Shown here in pieces: positions 1 to 11,072 of a stretch of 64,000 nt of DNA. The position numbers were made by a program, and so were the translations under genes. Under the pieces are notes generated by a model, which worked only from the letters and a program-made list of their open reading frames with translations, had not been told where the DNA came from and searched no databases. Positions within the stretch are counted from its first letter, which is position 1. The number at the start of each line of letters is the position of its first letter. This DNA comes from Paraliobacillus ryukyuensis (GTDB lineage Bacteria > Bacillota > Bacilli > Bacillales > Amphibacillaceae), in assembly GCF_003315295.1 (NCBI RefSeq), contig NZ_QNRI01000001.1:372001-436000 (forward strand). Reading direction: 5' to 3'.

Positions 1-1208
1 TAATCATCATAGAATAACTTGGGCAAATCACCTTCTAACACACCACGGTAATCTGCTAGATATGGTCGACCTACAGAATAAGTAGCCGTAATAGTAGAAT
101 CATCTTCTCCTATCAATTTAGTACCTGCCTCAATTGTTTGTGCGATTAATTTCCCATACGCTAACTTAGAATGAAACCGCTCTTTTATTGTTACCGTTAA
201 TCCAGGATAGTTAGCTGCTTCTTCCATAGATAACTCACCGAAATTAGGTACGACAATGGCTTTGCCAACGGATACCTCTACAGTCATTTTATCTTTCTTC
301 GCTATTTTTTCTTCAGCTTTTACACTTTGACTAATTACTTTGCCAACTTCTACTGTATTAGAATCCTTATCTTTAAGCGTCAGTGCAATCTCATTCGTAT
401 CTGCCCATTGTTGCACTTCTTCTTTTGTGCTTTCAGAAAAATCCGGAACACTAATGTTTTTCTCAAAGACTTCTTTTCCTTTAGAGTAATAGACAGCAGC
501 ACTATCTTTTCGGCGATAGGTTTCTTCCTCGACTTCACTATCCTTAATCACAAGCTTAATAAAGGAACCAGACTCCACTTTATCACTATATTCGGAAACA
601 AGCTTAAGATTGTCCGCTTGTTGCTCTTCTATCCAGGTATCTGCATCTCTTTTACTCATTTTTGAAAAGTCAGGTAAAGGGATCACCTCTTCTGGATCAG
701 GACCTAAACTACTAACAAATGTAATTGTTTTGCCTTTCCGAATGTTTTTTCCTTCATCAATATTTTGAGAGATTATTCGATTCGCTTCAATATCGGAGTT
801 ATATTCCTGGGTTAATTCAATTTCTACATCATTCTCTTTAGCCCATGCCCTTGCCTCGGAAACCGGCTTACCTGTGAAATCTTCCACTTCTGCGTGAACA
901 ACATGATAATAAGTAATGAAACTTAAAACAAGCGCTAGTGTAGCTCCCGCAATAATTAAGATAAGTTTTCGACGTTTTTTCTTTTGGTACGTCGGATCGA
1001 ACTCTACTTCTTCTCCTACTCCACTTAGGTGATTAGAAGTTAAGGAATAATTTTTTGTTTCTGGGATATACTGTTTTTCCGTTTTTGGCTCAGTATCTTC
1101 TTTATTTTCTAAAGCTGCATCCTCTGCTTTTTCTGATTTGTTGTTATCCTGTTCTTCCAATGTATCTTTATAATTATCCTTGTTAAATTTTGATAAAAAA
1201 TCACTCAT
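1..1208 (-). CDS. PASTA-domain membrane protein without kinase domain (3' end beyond window)
   Basis: Open frame on the minus strand from an ATG at 1208 to the window edge, about 402 codons with no stop, so the C-terminus is missing. Residues 1-80 are a charged, disordered cytoplasmic stretch, followed by one membrane segment (about 81-103, after the basic run QKKKRRK). The rest is a tandem series of PASTA-like repeats with the pattern (V)PDF..x..EA..WA and IxxG.IISQ. PASTA repeats are known from PrkC/Stk kinases and PBP2x, where they bind muropeptides or cell wall, but no kinase or transpeptidase domain is present here. The start overlaps the stop of the upstream ATPase gene by 8 bases (ATGAGTGA), and an SD-like GAAAGG lies upstream, so it is translationally coupled to the ABC transporter. 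An envelope-sensing or anchoring role beside an FtsX-type transporter is inference. Confidence 0.8.
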   Translation of the reverse strand, partial: MSDFLSKFNKDNYKDTLEEQDNNKSEKAEDAALENKEDTEPKTEKQYIPETKNYSLTSNHLSGVGEEVEFDPTYQKKKRRKLILIIAGATLALVLSFITYYHVVHAEVEDFTGKPVSEARAWAKENDVEIELTQEYNSDIEANRIISQNIDEGKNIRKGKTITFVSSLGPDPEEVIPLPDFSKMSKRDADTWIEEQQADNLKLVSEYSDKVESGSFIKLVIKDSEVEEETYRRKDSAAVYYSKGKEVFEKNISVPDFSESTKEEVQQWADTNEIALTLKDKDSNTVEVGKVISQSVKAEEKIAKKDKMTVEVSVGKAIVVPNFGELSMEEAANYPGLTVTIKERFHSKLAYGKLIAQTIEAGTKLIGEDDSTITATYSVGRPYLADYRGVLEGDLPKLFYDD

Positions 1209-1872
1209 AAGCTGTTAAATTACCTTTCTGAAGCGTAAAGGTTTGATCGGATTGTTCAGCAATTTCGTTCGAGTGCGTAACAACTACGACACATTTGTCA
1301 TGGTCGTGTGCTAGTTTTTTAAAAATGTCAATAATTTCTTGTTCCATTTCCTCATCAAGATTTCCGGTTGGTTCATCAGCAAGAATCAATTCTACATTGG
1401 TAGCCAATGCGCGTGCAATAGCAACTCGTTGTTGTTCTCCACCTGAAAGTTTATTTACTGTGCGATCTGCTTTGCTTTTCACAATTCCAATGTAGTCTAA
1501 TAAATTATAAGCAACCGACTTTTGATCTTCTGGAATTTCATTTTCTGTAATCGACATTGGAACTAGCACATTTTCTACTGCTGTAAAGGAAGGTATCAGG
1601 TTATAACTTTGAAAGATAATACCAACATTATTTCGACGATATTTCTCATAACCAATTTGTTTAATATCTTTTTCATTAAATAGTACTGTCCCACTATGCG
1701 GGGAATCTAATGCACTTAGTAATGATAATAGTGTTGTTTTACCAGAACCAGACTGGCCTAAAATGGTATAAAACTTTCCTTTTTCAAAACCAACGTTTGT
1801 ATTTTTTAATACGTAACGTCGACGATCACCATCTTGATAAAAATAATTTAAGTCCTTCGCTTCTAATATCAT
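1201..1872 (-). CDS. ABC transporter ATP-binding protein, MacB/LolD/FtsE type
   Basis: A 223-residue single nucleotide-binding domain. Walker [10 protein letters not shown] is at residues 39-47, the signature LSGGEQQR at 142-149, Walker [13 protein letters not shown] at 162-173 and the H-loop histidine near 200. The ADEPTGNLD motif is typical of the MacB/LolD/BceA group, whose ATPases drive mechanotransmission through an FtsX-like permease rather than simple import. It lies 14 bases downstream of the permease gene and overlaps the PASTA gene, so the three form one operon (permease, ATPase, PASTA protein). No two-component system of the BceRS type is adjacent within the window. Its substrate cannot be read from the sequence. 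Confidence 0.9.
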   Translation of the reverse strand: MILEAKDLNYFYQDGDRRRYVLKNTNVGFEKGKFYTILGQSGSGKTTLLSLLSALDSPHSGTVLFNEKDIKQIGYEKYRRNNVGIIFQSYNLIPSFTAVENVLVPMSITENEIPEDQKSVAYNLLDYIGIVKSKADRTVNKLSGGEQQRVAIARALATNVELILADEPTGNLDEEMEQEIIDIFKKLAHDHDKCVVVVTHSNEIAEQSDQTFTLQKGNLTAYE

Positions 1873-1886
1873 CTATTTCACCTCTA

Positions 1887-3371
1887 CTACATCATTATTT
1901 TTTTTGGATTTAATCGGACAATATAGACCAATGGAATAATCGTTGATACTAAAATAGTCAATAACCCTATTAAATAAAACATTAATATATAGCTAGAATC
2001 CAATCTTACTTCATAAGATTCCACTACATCATCCGTTGTTATATTATTTTGATAAGCTTGTAACTCACTGTAATACATCATATCGTCTTCCATTTGTGTG
2101 TCTTCTGCATTAAGTAACGTATTAGATATACCTTGTGCTAAGAAGTTTCCACTAAATAGCGATAAGGTAATCCCAATCACAGCTACAACCATTACTTCGA
2201 TAAGAATTTGACCAACCACACGAGCCCGTTGCTCGCCTAAGGATAAGTAAATTCCTAATTCATGTTTTCGATCTCGTAAGAATAGTAAAACAACCAAACC
2301 AATTATCAATACAGTAGCACTTACGGCAACAATTAACACATAACCTGCTAATTTAGACATTGATTCAACTGGAGCAGCAATTGAATCATATTGATCACCA
2401 GCATTCGTTACTTTGTAGAGCTCCGGTAATAACGGTTGAACTTCTTCCTCAAATGCCACACTATCTTCTGGACTCTTTAATACAAAAATAGGTGTATAAA
2501 TATCAGAATAGTCTGTTCCCTCCGCTTCAACCATCTCCGCATATTCTTCATCAATTTTCATATATTCTTCTGATTGATAACGTGATTCATTACTAATGAT
2601 TTCATTAGGAACATAAATCGTATTTTGATAATCGATGTCCATGAAATCCAGCATTTCAGCGTCTTCTTCACTCTGCTCTACATTTGCAGAAGCAGGTTCA
2701 AACAATCCAATCACTTCTAATACCACATCACGAGAAGTTGCTACCTTTTCTTCTCCAGTTGTTTCATCATAGTCCATAACACTATTCGTAAGGGTAAAAT
2801 TATCCCCGATCTGTAAATCATTTTTCTCGGCAATTTTTTTAGATATAATGGCAACGCTGGAACCGTTTTCTACTTCTTGTGATTCAAATATACGTCCTTC
2901 AACTAAATTACCTATTCCTTCCTCAAAATCAAGAACGGGTGCGTAGTTAATCCCCTTTAACATAAAATCTGGACTCATTCCATCCGCTACCACTTCTACT
3001 CCCGCATCATCCATTTCTTCACCTTGATAACTTTGAAGACTCTCTGAGCCTAACCAAGTAGACATGTTATAGTCATAGTATTTCACATAAGAAATTTCTC
3101 CAATTTGCTTAATTAATTCTAGATCTAGGTCAGCAATTTCTATGCTCATTTGTTCTTCTTCATCCATATTTTCTAATGCTTTATAATCAAGCTCAACCGT
3201 TGCTGCAGCCCCTAATTTCTCTTTAATATTCTTTTCTACATTCCCTGTGGCCTGCTGAATAGAGATAGACCCTGAGATGACATTACCAAGAATAAAAATA
3301 ACAGCTAATAAAATCAAAGCTTTTCCTTTTTTTCTTGTAATACTTAATAAACCACGCTTAATAAAATTCAT
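1887..3371 (-). CDS. FtsX-like ABC transporter permease
   Basis: A 494-residue permease with one N-terminal membrane segment (about residues 15-37), a very large extracellular domain of about 300 residues, then three membrane segments near residues 345-370, 390-415 and 460-485. This is the MacB/FtsX topology. The extracellular domain is unusually rich in Glu and Asp. I start it at the ATG at 3371, which follows a good GAGGGGG Shine-Dalgarno at 6-base spacing; an in-frame start five codons upstream would swallow that site. It heads an operon with the ATPase and the PASTA protein. Family assignment is firm. Function (lipoprotein or peptide export, cell-wall hydrolase control, or antibiotic sensing) is not determined. 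Confidence 0.87.
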   Translation of the reverse strand: MNFIKRGLLSITRKKGKALILLAVIFILGNVISGSISIQQATGNVEKNIKEKLGAAATVELDYKALENMDEEEQMSIEIADLDLELIKQIGEISYVKYYDYNMSTWLGSESLQSYQGEEMDDAGVEVVADGMSPDFMLKGINYAPVLDFEEGIGNLVEGRIFESQEVENGSSVAIISKKIAEKNDLQIGDNFTLTNSVMDYDETTGEEKVATSRDVVLEVIGLFEPASANVEQSEEDAEMLDFMDIDYQNTIYVPNEIISNESRYQSEEYMKIDEEYAEMVEAEGTDYSDIYTPIFVLKSPEDSVAFEEEVQPLLPELYKVTNAGDQYDSIAAPVESMSKLAGYVLIVAVSATVLIIGLVVLLFLRDRKHELGIYLSLGEQRARVVGQILIEVMVVAVIGITLSLFSGNFLAQGISNTLLNAEDTQMEDDMMYYSELQAYQNNITTDDVVESYEVRLDSSYILMFYLIGLLTILVSTIIPLVYIVRLNPKKIMM

Positions 3372-3909
3372 AACTAACCCCCTCAAATTAAAAAACAGAA
3401 AATAAAGATGAACAAAAAATTATGCAATAGAAATAATTGCAGAAAATTCTATTAATCTATTAAAAACATCTTTATTATCATTTATTACCAAGGAAATTAC
3501 AACCTATTTTTTTATAAAAAATGTATTTTTAATTATTTTTTTCTAAATATTCTATTTAAAAATTGTAAGAATCATTACATTTTTAAGTTCGAAGGGGGAA
3601 AGATTTAACAGGAAAATTACTGGCTGATAGTAATAAAATGAAGATTTATTACTGCTTACCAACCATTGATGGAAAAGATTAAGCGGAATATGGAAAAGAC
3701 TAGAAGTGATTTTATTGGTAAATGCTCTATTCAGCTTACAATAGCTATTGAGGGGATTTTGGTCTAAAATTTATAAATACATAAAGTCAGACATTTTTTT
3801 GTGAGCTGGATCTGATATGATACAGAGGTTAATGTATTCCAAACATGGATCGGTGCTGGCACAATAATGATGCCTTCCTATTGTAAAATGTTTGGATGTA
3901 ATTTAATAA
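3372..3909. other. AT-rich intergenic gap, no gene recognised
   Basis: About 540 bases between the permease operon and the bgl terminator. It holds AT-rich sequence that presumably includes the permease promoter near 3400-3500. One stop-free stretch on the plus strand (3642-3767, 41 codons) has neither a start codon with a ribosome binding site nor a recognisable domain. It may be decayed coding sequence. I see no repeat or RNA structure of known type. Confidence 0.4.
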
Positions 3910-3962
3910 TAAAAAACACCTATTACACCAATAAGACTGTTGTCCATTGGATGTAACAGGTA
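3910..3962 (-). terminator. Rho-independent terminator after the glucosidase gene
   Basis: Imperfect hairpin whose arms lie near 3917-3935 and 3944-3962, pairing with wobbles, followed on the minus strand by a run of T (rc of 3911-3916). It sits just past the stop codon of the glycosyl hydrolase gene. Confidence 0.7.
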
Positions 3963-3971
3963 CATTATTTT

Positions 3972-5426
<1,455 letters not shown>

Positions 5427-5491
5427 TTATTTGATGTTCCACTGAATATGTGGAAGAAAAATGAATATATTAACACCATGCTCAAGGTAAT

Positions 5492-5555
5492 AAAAAAACC
5501 TGAGTTACTTAAAGAATCAGAATAAAACACTTCCGACTCAACAGCAACTTAGGTT
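5492..5555 (-). terminator. Leader terminator upstream of bglA, controlled by antitermination
   Basis: On the minus strand, AACCTAAGTTGCT pairs with AGTAACTCAGGTT and is followed by a run of seven T (rc of 5492-5498). It lies inside the 5' untranslated leader of the glucosidase gene. Its 5' arm overlaps the 3' end of the RAT element, so the two structures exclude one another. Confidence 0.88.
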
Positions 5556-5579
5556 TCGCCTGCTAATCAGTAACAATCC
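5549..5579 (-). promoter_or_regulatory. Ribonucleic antiterminator (RAT) of the LicT/SacY/BglG family
   Basis: Read on the minus strand, the element begins GGATTGTTACTGATTAG and ends CAGGCGAAACCTAA. This matches the known B. subtilis licS/bglP RAT layout (GGATTGTTACTG, a short loop, then GCAGGC and AAACC). A dimeric PRD-type antiterminator protein binds this hairpin and keeps the overlapping terminator from forming when beta-glucosides are present. It lies about 20 nucleotides downstream of the predicted transcription start. Confidence 0.92.
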
Positions 5580-5605
5580 ATAAGTTAAATATATTCTTTG
5601 AAATT

Positions 5606-5635
5606 AGTATACCACATTTATAATGTTTATGTAAA
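5606..5635 (-). promoter_or_regulatory. Sigma-A promoter of the bglA leader
   Basis: On the minus strand, TTTACA and TATACT are separated by 18 bases, with a TG one base before the -10 (extended -10). An imperfect dyad TGTAAAGGGTTACA (5630-5643) overlaps the -35; it resembles a CcpA cre in its arms but lacks the central CG. I see nothing else in 5644-5851. Confidence 0.7.
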
Positions 5636-5851
5636 GGGTTACAATTCAAGATTAAATTGAAATCCAAAATTTAAGTTTACATTTTTGATGGACAAACGTA
5701 TACTTCGTCAATAGCTTTTATACACTTTTATTTTCCCTCTGGAATTGTAACCATTTATCTATCTCTAATGATAAAAATCTAACCTATTAAGTAAGGATCA
5801 TTTTATAATTATTTCATCTATTTATCATAATAATATTATGTACACTATATG

Positions 5852-5889
5852 TGAGAAAATTAAGAAGCTTTTTACCACTTCTTAATTTC
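5852..5889 (-). terminator. Terminator at the end of the his operon
   Basis: AAATTAAGAAG (5857-5867) and its exact complement CTTCTTAATTT (5878-5888) form an 11-bp stem that includes the last codons of hisI. The T-run after it on the minus strand is short, so efficiency is uncertain. Confidence 0.6.
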
Positions 5890-6528
5890 TGGGCGCTCAC
5901 CTTTACTATTCCCTTTTGTTAAACTTCGATTGGCTAGTTCTTCTTTTACTTCTTCCAACGAGACGCCTTGATTACGCATTAAAACAAAGGTATGATACAA
6001 CAAGTCACTGACTTCATTTACAAGTTCTTGATTTTCTTGATTTTTAGCGGCAATGACAACTTCCCCAGCTTCTTCAATCACTTTTTTCGAAATTTTATCT
6101 ATACCTTTATCAAATAAATAATTGGTATAAGAATTCTCAACTGGTTCTTGTTTACGTGCGTCGATTTCGTCCATTACTTGATCGATAATATCGACTTGAT
6201 TTGATTGGTTTATTGTTTCGTCTTGATACACGGTATGATGGAAACACGAAATAGCTCCCGTATGGCAAGCTGGTCCGTTTGGTCTCACGTAAACGACTAA
6301 ACTATCTTGATCACAGTCCAAAGTCATGGAAACGACTTGCTGCGTATTTCCCGAGGTAGCGCCTTTGTGCCATAATTCATCCCTTGAACGTGAATAAAAC
6401 CACGTTTCCTTCGTATCTAATGTTTTTTGATAAGATTCTTCGTTCATGTAAGCGAGTGTTAACACTTCTTTCGACGCTTCGTCAACGATAATAGCTGGTA
6501 AGAGTCCTTTTGAAAAATCAGGCTTCAC
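5872..6528 (-). CDS. hisI: Bifunctional phosphoribosyl-AMP cyclohydrolase / phosphoribosyl-ATP pyrophosphatase
   Basis: A 218-residue HisIE fusion performing the second and third steps of histidine synthesis. Residues 1-110 are the cyclohydrolase with the Mg/Zn motif DCDQD (Asp71, Cys72, Asp73, Asp75) and zinc cysteines in [10 protein letters not shown] (Cys88, Cys95). Residues from about 115 on are the pyrophosphohydrolase (MazG-like helices, [13 protein letters not shown]). The start is a GTG that overlaps the end of hisF by 11 bases, with AAGGAG nine bases upstream inside hisF. It is the last gene of hisZGDBHAFI. Fusion of HisI and HisE is usual in Bacillaceae. Confidence 0.96.
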   Translation of the reverse strand: MKPDFSKGLLPAIIVDEASKEVLTLAYMNEESYQKTLDTKETWFYSRSRDELWHKGATSGNTQQVVSMTLDCDQDSLVVYVRPNGPACHTGAISCFHHTVYQDETINQSNQVDIIDQVMDEIDARKQEPVENSYTNYLFDKGIDKISKKVIEEAGEVVIAAKNQENQELVNEVSDLLYHTFVLMRNQGVSLEEVKEELANRSLTKGNSKGERPEIKKW

Positions 6529-7276
6529 GTATATTCACTCCTTGTTCTTTACATTTTGCTTTTACTTCGGCGACTGAAAAGGTATTTTCATGAAAGATAG
6601 AAGCAGCTAAGCCTGCTGATACATCGGTTTTCTTGAATACTTCTGGAAAATGTTCTGGTTGACCTACTCCACCCGATGCAATGACAGGAATACGAACAGC
6701 ATTAACAACAGCTTGTGTTAAGGCTAAATCAAAGCCTTGTTTTACACCATCGGTATCAACACTTGTTAATAGAATTTCGCCTGCTCCCCTTTTTTCGACT
6801 TCTCTTGCCCATTCTAATGCATCTAAGCCACTATCCTTTGATCCACCATTTATCATCACATGCCAACCATCAGCAAATTTTTTCGCATCAATGGCAACGA
6901 CAATACATTGAGAACCAAAACGATTGGCTCCTTCCGTAATTAATGCTGGATGATGAACGGCAGCTGAGTTAATGCCGACTTTATCGGCTCCTGCTTGTAG
7001 TAATCTTGTGACATCATCGATGTTGCGAACGCCACCACCGACTGTGAAAGGGACAAATACTTCGCGTGCTGTTTCCTTTACAATATCGACCATGGTATTG
7101 CGACCTTCATTCGTTGCAGATATATCCAAGAAAATAATTTCATCTGCTCCTGCTTTGGAATAATTTTGTGCCATGGCCACGGGATCACCTAATTCCCGTA
7201 AACCAACAAAGTTAGTACCTTTAACTACTTTTCCTTCTTTAACATCTAAACAAGGAATAATTCGTTTAACGATCAT
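6518..7276 (-). CDS. hisF: Imidazole glycerol phosphate synthase cyclase subunit
   Basis: A 252-residue TIM barrel that uses ammonia from HisH to convert PRFAR to imidazole glycerol phosphate and AICAR. The catalytic aspartates are in CLDVKEGK (Asp11) and VVAIDAKK (Asp130), and phosphate loops such as GGGVRN (80-85) are present. It overlaps hisA by four bases (ATGA) and hisI by 11, so the operon is translationally coupled. HisF and HisH form a heterodimer, and both are present here. Confidence 0.97.
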   Translation of the reverse strand: MIVKRIIPCLDVKEGKVVKGTNFVGLRELGDPVAMAQNYSKAGADEIIFLDISATNEGRNTMVDIVKETAREVFVPFTVGGGVRNIDDVTRLLQAGADKVGINSAAVHHPALITEGANRFGSQCIVVAIDAKKFADGWHVMINGGSKDSGLDALEWAREVEKRGAGEILLTSVDTDGVKQGFDLALTQAVVNAVRIPVIASGGVGQPEHFPEVFKKTDVSAGLAASIFHENTFSVAEVKAKCKEQGVNIREA

Positions 7277-7980
7277 TGTTTTGCTCCTTTTAAGGTAACT
7301 GCACCTTGGTAAATTGCTTTTCCTACAATCGCTTCTTCAATACCAACCTCAGCCAACACTGCAATGTCTTCGTTATCCTTGATACCACCAGAGGCAACAA
7401 CTTTACATGATACAGCCTCGTTCATTTCTTGTAACGCTTCAACATTTGGACCTGACATCGTCCCGTCTTTTGAGATATCAGTGAAGACTATCGTTTGAAC
7501 ACCAAGTTGCTCCATTTCTTTCGCAAATGTAATATAATCTACTTCTGATACATTTTCCCAGCCATGGGTTGCAACTTTCCCATTCTTTGCGTCTATACCA
7601 ACGACAATTTTTGAAGGATATTTTGCTACAGCTGCTTGAAGAAAGGACGTATCTTCAATGGCGGCGGTACCAAGTACTAATCGATCAGCACCAACGCTTA
7701 CTAATTTATCAACTGTATCCATTCTGCGAATACCTCCACCAATCTGAATCGGCACAGTTGCTTGTTCACAGATCTGTTCGATTAATTGATATTGCCTTCT
7801 TTCTTCTCCGTACCTAGCACCATCTAAGTCCACAATATGAATTAGCTCAGCACCGTCAGCAATAAATGCCTGTAGTTGGCTTAACGGATCACTTGCTACT
7901 TCTTCGGTTTGATTAAAATCCCCTTGGTATAAGCGAACGCCTTTTCCATTAATTAAATCGATTGCTGGAATGATTTTCAT
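7273..7980 (-). CDS. hisA: ProFAR isomerase (phosphoribosylformimino-5-aminoimidazole carboxamide ribotide isomerase)
   Basis: A 235-residue beta/alpha barrel homologous to HisF. Catalytic Asp8 lies in [10 protein letters not shown] and Asp130 in [15 protein letters not shown] (81-86) is the phosphate loop. It performs the Amadori rearrangement of ProFAR to PRFAR. It overlaps hisH and hisF by four bases at each end, in the order hisB-hisH-hisA-hisF usual for Firmicutes. Confidence 0.97.
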   Translation of the reverse strand: MKIIPAIDLINGKGVRLYQGDFNQTEEVASDPLSQLQAFIADGAELIHIVDLDGARYGEERRQYQLIEQICEQATVPIQIGGGIRRMDTVDKLVSVGADRLVLGTAAIEDTSFLQAAVAKYPSKIVVGIDAKNGKVATHGWENVSEVDYITFAKEMEQLGVQTIVFTDISKDGTMSGPNVEALQEMNEAVSCKVVASGGIKDNEDIAVLAEVGIEEAIVGKAIYQGAVTLKGAKQ

Positions 7981-8576
7981 TGTTCCACCCCTTTTAAAAA
8001 TGCTTGTAAAATTCGCTGTCCTACTTCCCCACTTTTTTCGGGGTGAAATTGAATGCCGTATATTTTTCCTTTTTTAACGATCGCAGTTACTTCTGGTCCA
8101 TATTCTGCCGTAGCTACCACATAAGTGTCATCTGTGTTTGCCGCATAGGTATGGACAAAATACACATGTTGATCTTGGAATGTGGCAAAAGTCGATTCCT
8201 CTTGATGCACATGCAAGGCATTCCAACCGATATGAGGCAATAAATAAGGCGTTTCTATTTTTTCAATGTCCCCGGGAATTAGGTCTAACCCTTGTGTAAT
8301 TCCATTCTCATAGCCGGTTGTGAATAGCAATTGCATGCCAAGACAAATACCAAGTAGTGGTTTCTCATTTGCTAACTTTATTAATACATTTTTTAGATTT
8401 CTTTTTTCAATTTCTTCTACAGCCGCTTGAAAAGAGCCCACGCCAGGTAAAATAATATGAGAGGCTTGTTCTAAAACGGCAGGATTATCCGTAATAGCAA
8501 CTTCATACCCCAATCGTTGCAAAGCCGTTTTTACACTAGCGGTATTTCCCATACCGTAATCTACTATTGCAATCAT
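7977..8576 (-). CDS. hisH: Imidazole glycerol phosphate synthase glutaminase subunit
   Basis: A 199-residue class I glutamine amidotransferase that supplies ammonia to HisF. The triad is visible as Cys78 in GICLGMQ, with His178 and Glu180 in IQFHPEKS. The oxyanion-strand PGVG is at 44-47. It overlaps hisB and hisA by four bases. Full length for the family. Confidence 0.97.
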   Translation of the reverse strand: MIAIVDYGMGNTASVKTALQRLGYEVAITDNPAVLEQASHIILPGVGSFQAAVEEIEKRNLKNVLIKLANEKPLLGICLGMQLLFTTGYENGITQGLDLIPGDIEKIETPYLLPHIGWNALHVHQEESTFATFQDQHVYFVHTYAANTDDTYVVATAEYGPEVTAIVKKGKIYGIQFHPEKSGEVGQRILQAFLKGVEQ

Positions 8577-9160
8577 TCGATTAGCCCCTTTGTGGAATTG
8601 ACCCCATTAATGGAAGGATCAATGGTAATAGCTTGTGCAAAAGACCGACCTAAAGCTTTAAAAATAGCTTCAATCTTATGATGCGTATTGATTCCGTACA
8701 ACACACGAGCATGTAGCGTGATCCCAGCTTGTACAGCAAATGCCTGTAAAAATTCTCGAACTAATTCAGTATCAAAATCACCTAATTTTTGATTATCAAA
8801 TACTGCATCTAGCACGAGATAAGGTCGACCACTAATATCTAATGAAACAAATCCTAAAGCTTCATCCATTGGTACATAGGCAGTACCATAACGAGTAATT
8901 TGCTTTTTATCACCAAGTGCTTCTCGAATCACTTGCCCTAGTACAATGGCGACATCCTCAACCGTATGGTGACTATCAATATGTAAATCACCGTTAGCTT
9001 TCACTGTTAAGCCAATTCTACCGTGGCGAGCAAATAACTCTAACATATGATCAAAAAACCCCACACCTGTTTGAATAGAAACCACTTCTGGATCATCCAG
9101 GCTAACAGCTACTTCGATCGCCGTTTCATTTGTTTTCCTTGCTTTGTTTGCTTTTCGCAT
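8573..9160 (-). CDS. hisB: Imidazoleglycerol-phosphate dehydratase
   Basis: A 195-residue monofunctional dehydratase without the histidinol-phosphatase domain found in enterobacterial HisB; that activity is supplied here by the PHP-type HisJ at 12937. The manganese-binding motifs [11 protein letters not shown] and [16 protein letters not shown] are present. The start ATG directly follows the hisD stop codon, and the stop overlaps hisH. Confidence 0.97.
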   Translation of the reverse strand: MRKANKARKTNETAIEVAVSLDDPEVVSIQTGVGFFDHMLELFARHGRIGLTVKANGDLHIDSHHTVEDVAIVLGQVIREALGDKKQITRYGTAYVPMDEALGFVSLDISGRPYLVLDAVFDNQKLGDFDTELVREFLQAFAVQAGITLHARVLYGINTHHKIEAIFKALGRSFAQAITIDPSINGVNSTKGLIE

Positions 9161-10453
9161 TTATTTGCCACCACCTTTGTTTTGTCTTTTTTCTACTGCT
9201 CTAGCATGTCCAATTAAATCTTCTTCATTGGCAATGGTTATCACGTCCTCTGAAGCTTGGGATAATGCTTGTTCCGAATAATAAATAAACGTTGTTTTTT
9301 TAATAAAATCATCAACAGATAAACCAGATGAAAAGCGAGCCGTACCGGATGTCGGTAAGACATGATTTGGTCCAGCATAGTAATCGCCTAATGATTCTGG
9401 CGTATAGTGTCCTAAAAAGACAGAACCAGCATTTTTAATCTTGCCTACATACGCTAGCGCATTATCTAAGTGAATCTCTAAATGTTCCGGTGCAAATTGG
9501 TTCGACAAGTCAAAAGCTTCCTCTAGATTATCGCAAAGAACTACTGCGCCTTGGTTTGTTAAAGCCGCTTGCGCAATGTCTTTTCGAGGTAACGTCTCCA
9601 ATTGTTTAGCTACTTCTTCTTTGGTTGCTGCAATTATTTTTTCCGAAGTAGTGAATAAACAAGCACGCACATTCGTATCATGCTCGGCTTGAGCAATTAA
9701 ATCTGACGCAATAAACGTTGGGTCAGCAGATTCATCAGCAATAATTGCTACTTCTGATGGACCAGCAATCATGTCTATCCCAACATCACCAAATACAAGT
9801 GACTTCGCCGCAGCGACATACGCATTTCCGGGCCCAACAATTTTATCTACACTTGGAATCGAAGGTGTCCCATATGCTAAAGCCGCAATCGCTTGAATCC
9901 CACCAACTTTAAATATTCGTGTCACGCCTGCGATATCCGCTGCAACAGATAAAATAGGAGCAATATCTTCTCCATTCCGAGCCGGAGTAACCATAATTAC
10001 TTCTTCTACACCTGCCAGAATCGCAGGAATCGCATTCATTAACACCGATGATGGATAACAAGCCGTCCCCCCTGGAACATAGATGCCAACTCGCTCAATC
10101 GGACGAAATAGTTGCCCCGAAATAATCGCATCATCTGTTTGCATAAAACGAGAATTTTGTAGTTGTTTTTGGTGAAAATCACGAATATTACTTGCCGCTC
10201 TTTTTAGTGCTTCAATCGTTGTTTGATCTACTAGTTGCCATGCTTGTGCGCGTTCATCTTTTGTCACTTCCCAGTTAGCAGGAACAAATCGGTCAAATTT
10301 TTCAACATATTTGGTTAATGCCTTGTCTCCCTCAGATCGAACAGCATCAATCACTTCTTTGGCAACCTGTCTGTACTGTTCATCCGTCTGATTACGCCTA
10401 TTTTTGTTAATAAAATTATCTCGAAATGCTTGGATTTGGTATGTAGGTATCAT
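9161..10453 (-). CDS. hisD: Histidinol dehydrogenase
   Basis: A 430-residue NAD-dependent zinc enzyme catalysing the last two oxidations from histidinol to histidine. Family motifs visible are GTACYPSSVLMNAIPA, the DMIAGPSE loop, LIAQAEHD with zinc ligands, and FAPEHLEI with the catalytic Glu-His pair. Length is normal. It overlaps hisG by four bases and abuts hisB. Confidence 0.97.
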   Translation of the reverse strand: MIPTYQIQAFRDNFINKNRRNQTDEQYRQVAKEVIDAVRSEGDKALTKYVEKFDRFVPANWEVTKDERAQAWQLVDQTTIEALKRAASNIRDFHQKQLQNSRFMQTDDAIISGQLFRPIERVGIYVPGGTACYPSSVLMNAIPAILAGVEEVIMVTPARNGEDIAPILSVAADIAGVTRIFKVGGIQAIAALAYGTPSIPSVDKIVGPGNAYVAAAKSLVFGDVGIDMIAGPSEVAIIADESADPTFIASDLIAQAEHDTNVRACLFTTSEKIIAATKEEVAKQLETLPRKDIAQAALTNQGAVVLCDNLEEAFDLSNQFAPEHLEIHLDNALAYVGKIKNAGSVFLGHYTPESLGDYYAGPNHVLPTSGTARFSSGLSVDDFIKKTTFIYYSEQALSQASEDVITIANEEDLIGHARAVEKRQNKGGGK

Positions 10454-11070
10454 AAATTTCCCCCCTGCTTTTGAAATATATCAATAATTGGTGTCAGCTC
10501 TGCTCGTTTAATTTTAAGTGAGGAACGATTGGCAATACACCGTGCACTGAATGAAAAGAACTCTTCTTTAATAACTAATCCGTTCTCTTTTAGTGTGGTT
10601 CCTGTTTCAACAATATCGACAATTGCGTCGGCTAAACCAAGAATCGGTGCTAACTCAACAGATCCTTCTAATTTAATAATATCAACGGATTCACCTTTGT
10701 CTTTGAAAAATTCTTTCGTAATTCCGGTATATTTACTCGCAATTTTTTTCTTTTGATTCGACCATACCTGACCTTGCTCCGTTGCTACCGCCATCCGACA
10801 ATGGCCAAATGGTAAGGGGAATAAATTATAGACATCAGGCTGAAATTCCGCTAAGATATCTCCACCAACAATTCCTAAATCAGCGATCCCATGTTCCACA
10901 TAGGTAGTAACATCAGGACCTTTGGCAAAAATAAACTGTAATGTATCGGTTTCTACACGTAATTTCCGTCCTTTATTTACTAAAGGCTCTACATCAAAAT
11001 CAATCGACTCTAAAAAAGCGATAAACTGTTTTTCTAACCTTCCTTTTGTTAACGCAATCGTTGGTTTCAT
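10450..11070 (-). CDS. hisG: ATP phosphoribosyltransferase catalytic subunit, short form
   Basis: A 206-residue short-form HisG performing the first, committed step, transfer of ribose-phosphate to ATP. It lacks the C-terminal regulatory domain of long HisG and so needs HisZ, which is encoded immediately upstream. The PRPP-binding segment is DIVETGTTLKENGL. The stop overlaps the hisD start by four bases. Confidence 0.97.
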   Translation of the reverse strand: MKPTIALTKGRLEKQFIAFLESIDFDVEPLVNKGRKLRVETDTLQFIFAKGPDVTTYVEHGIADLGIVGGDILAEFQPDVYNLFPLPFGHCRMAVATEQGQVWSNQKKKIASKYTGITKEFFKDKGESVDIIKLEGSVELAPILGLADAIVDIVETGTTLKENGLVIKEEFFSFSARCIANRSSLKIKRAELTPIIDIFQKQGGNL

Positions 11071-11072
11071 AG

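Noticed and set aside
327..665. 112-codon plus-strand frame
   Set aside because: Antisense to the PASTA-domain gene; no ribosome binding site and no family features.
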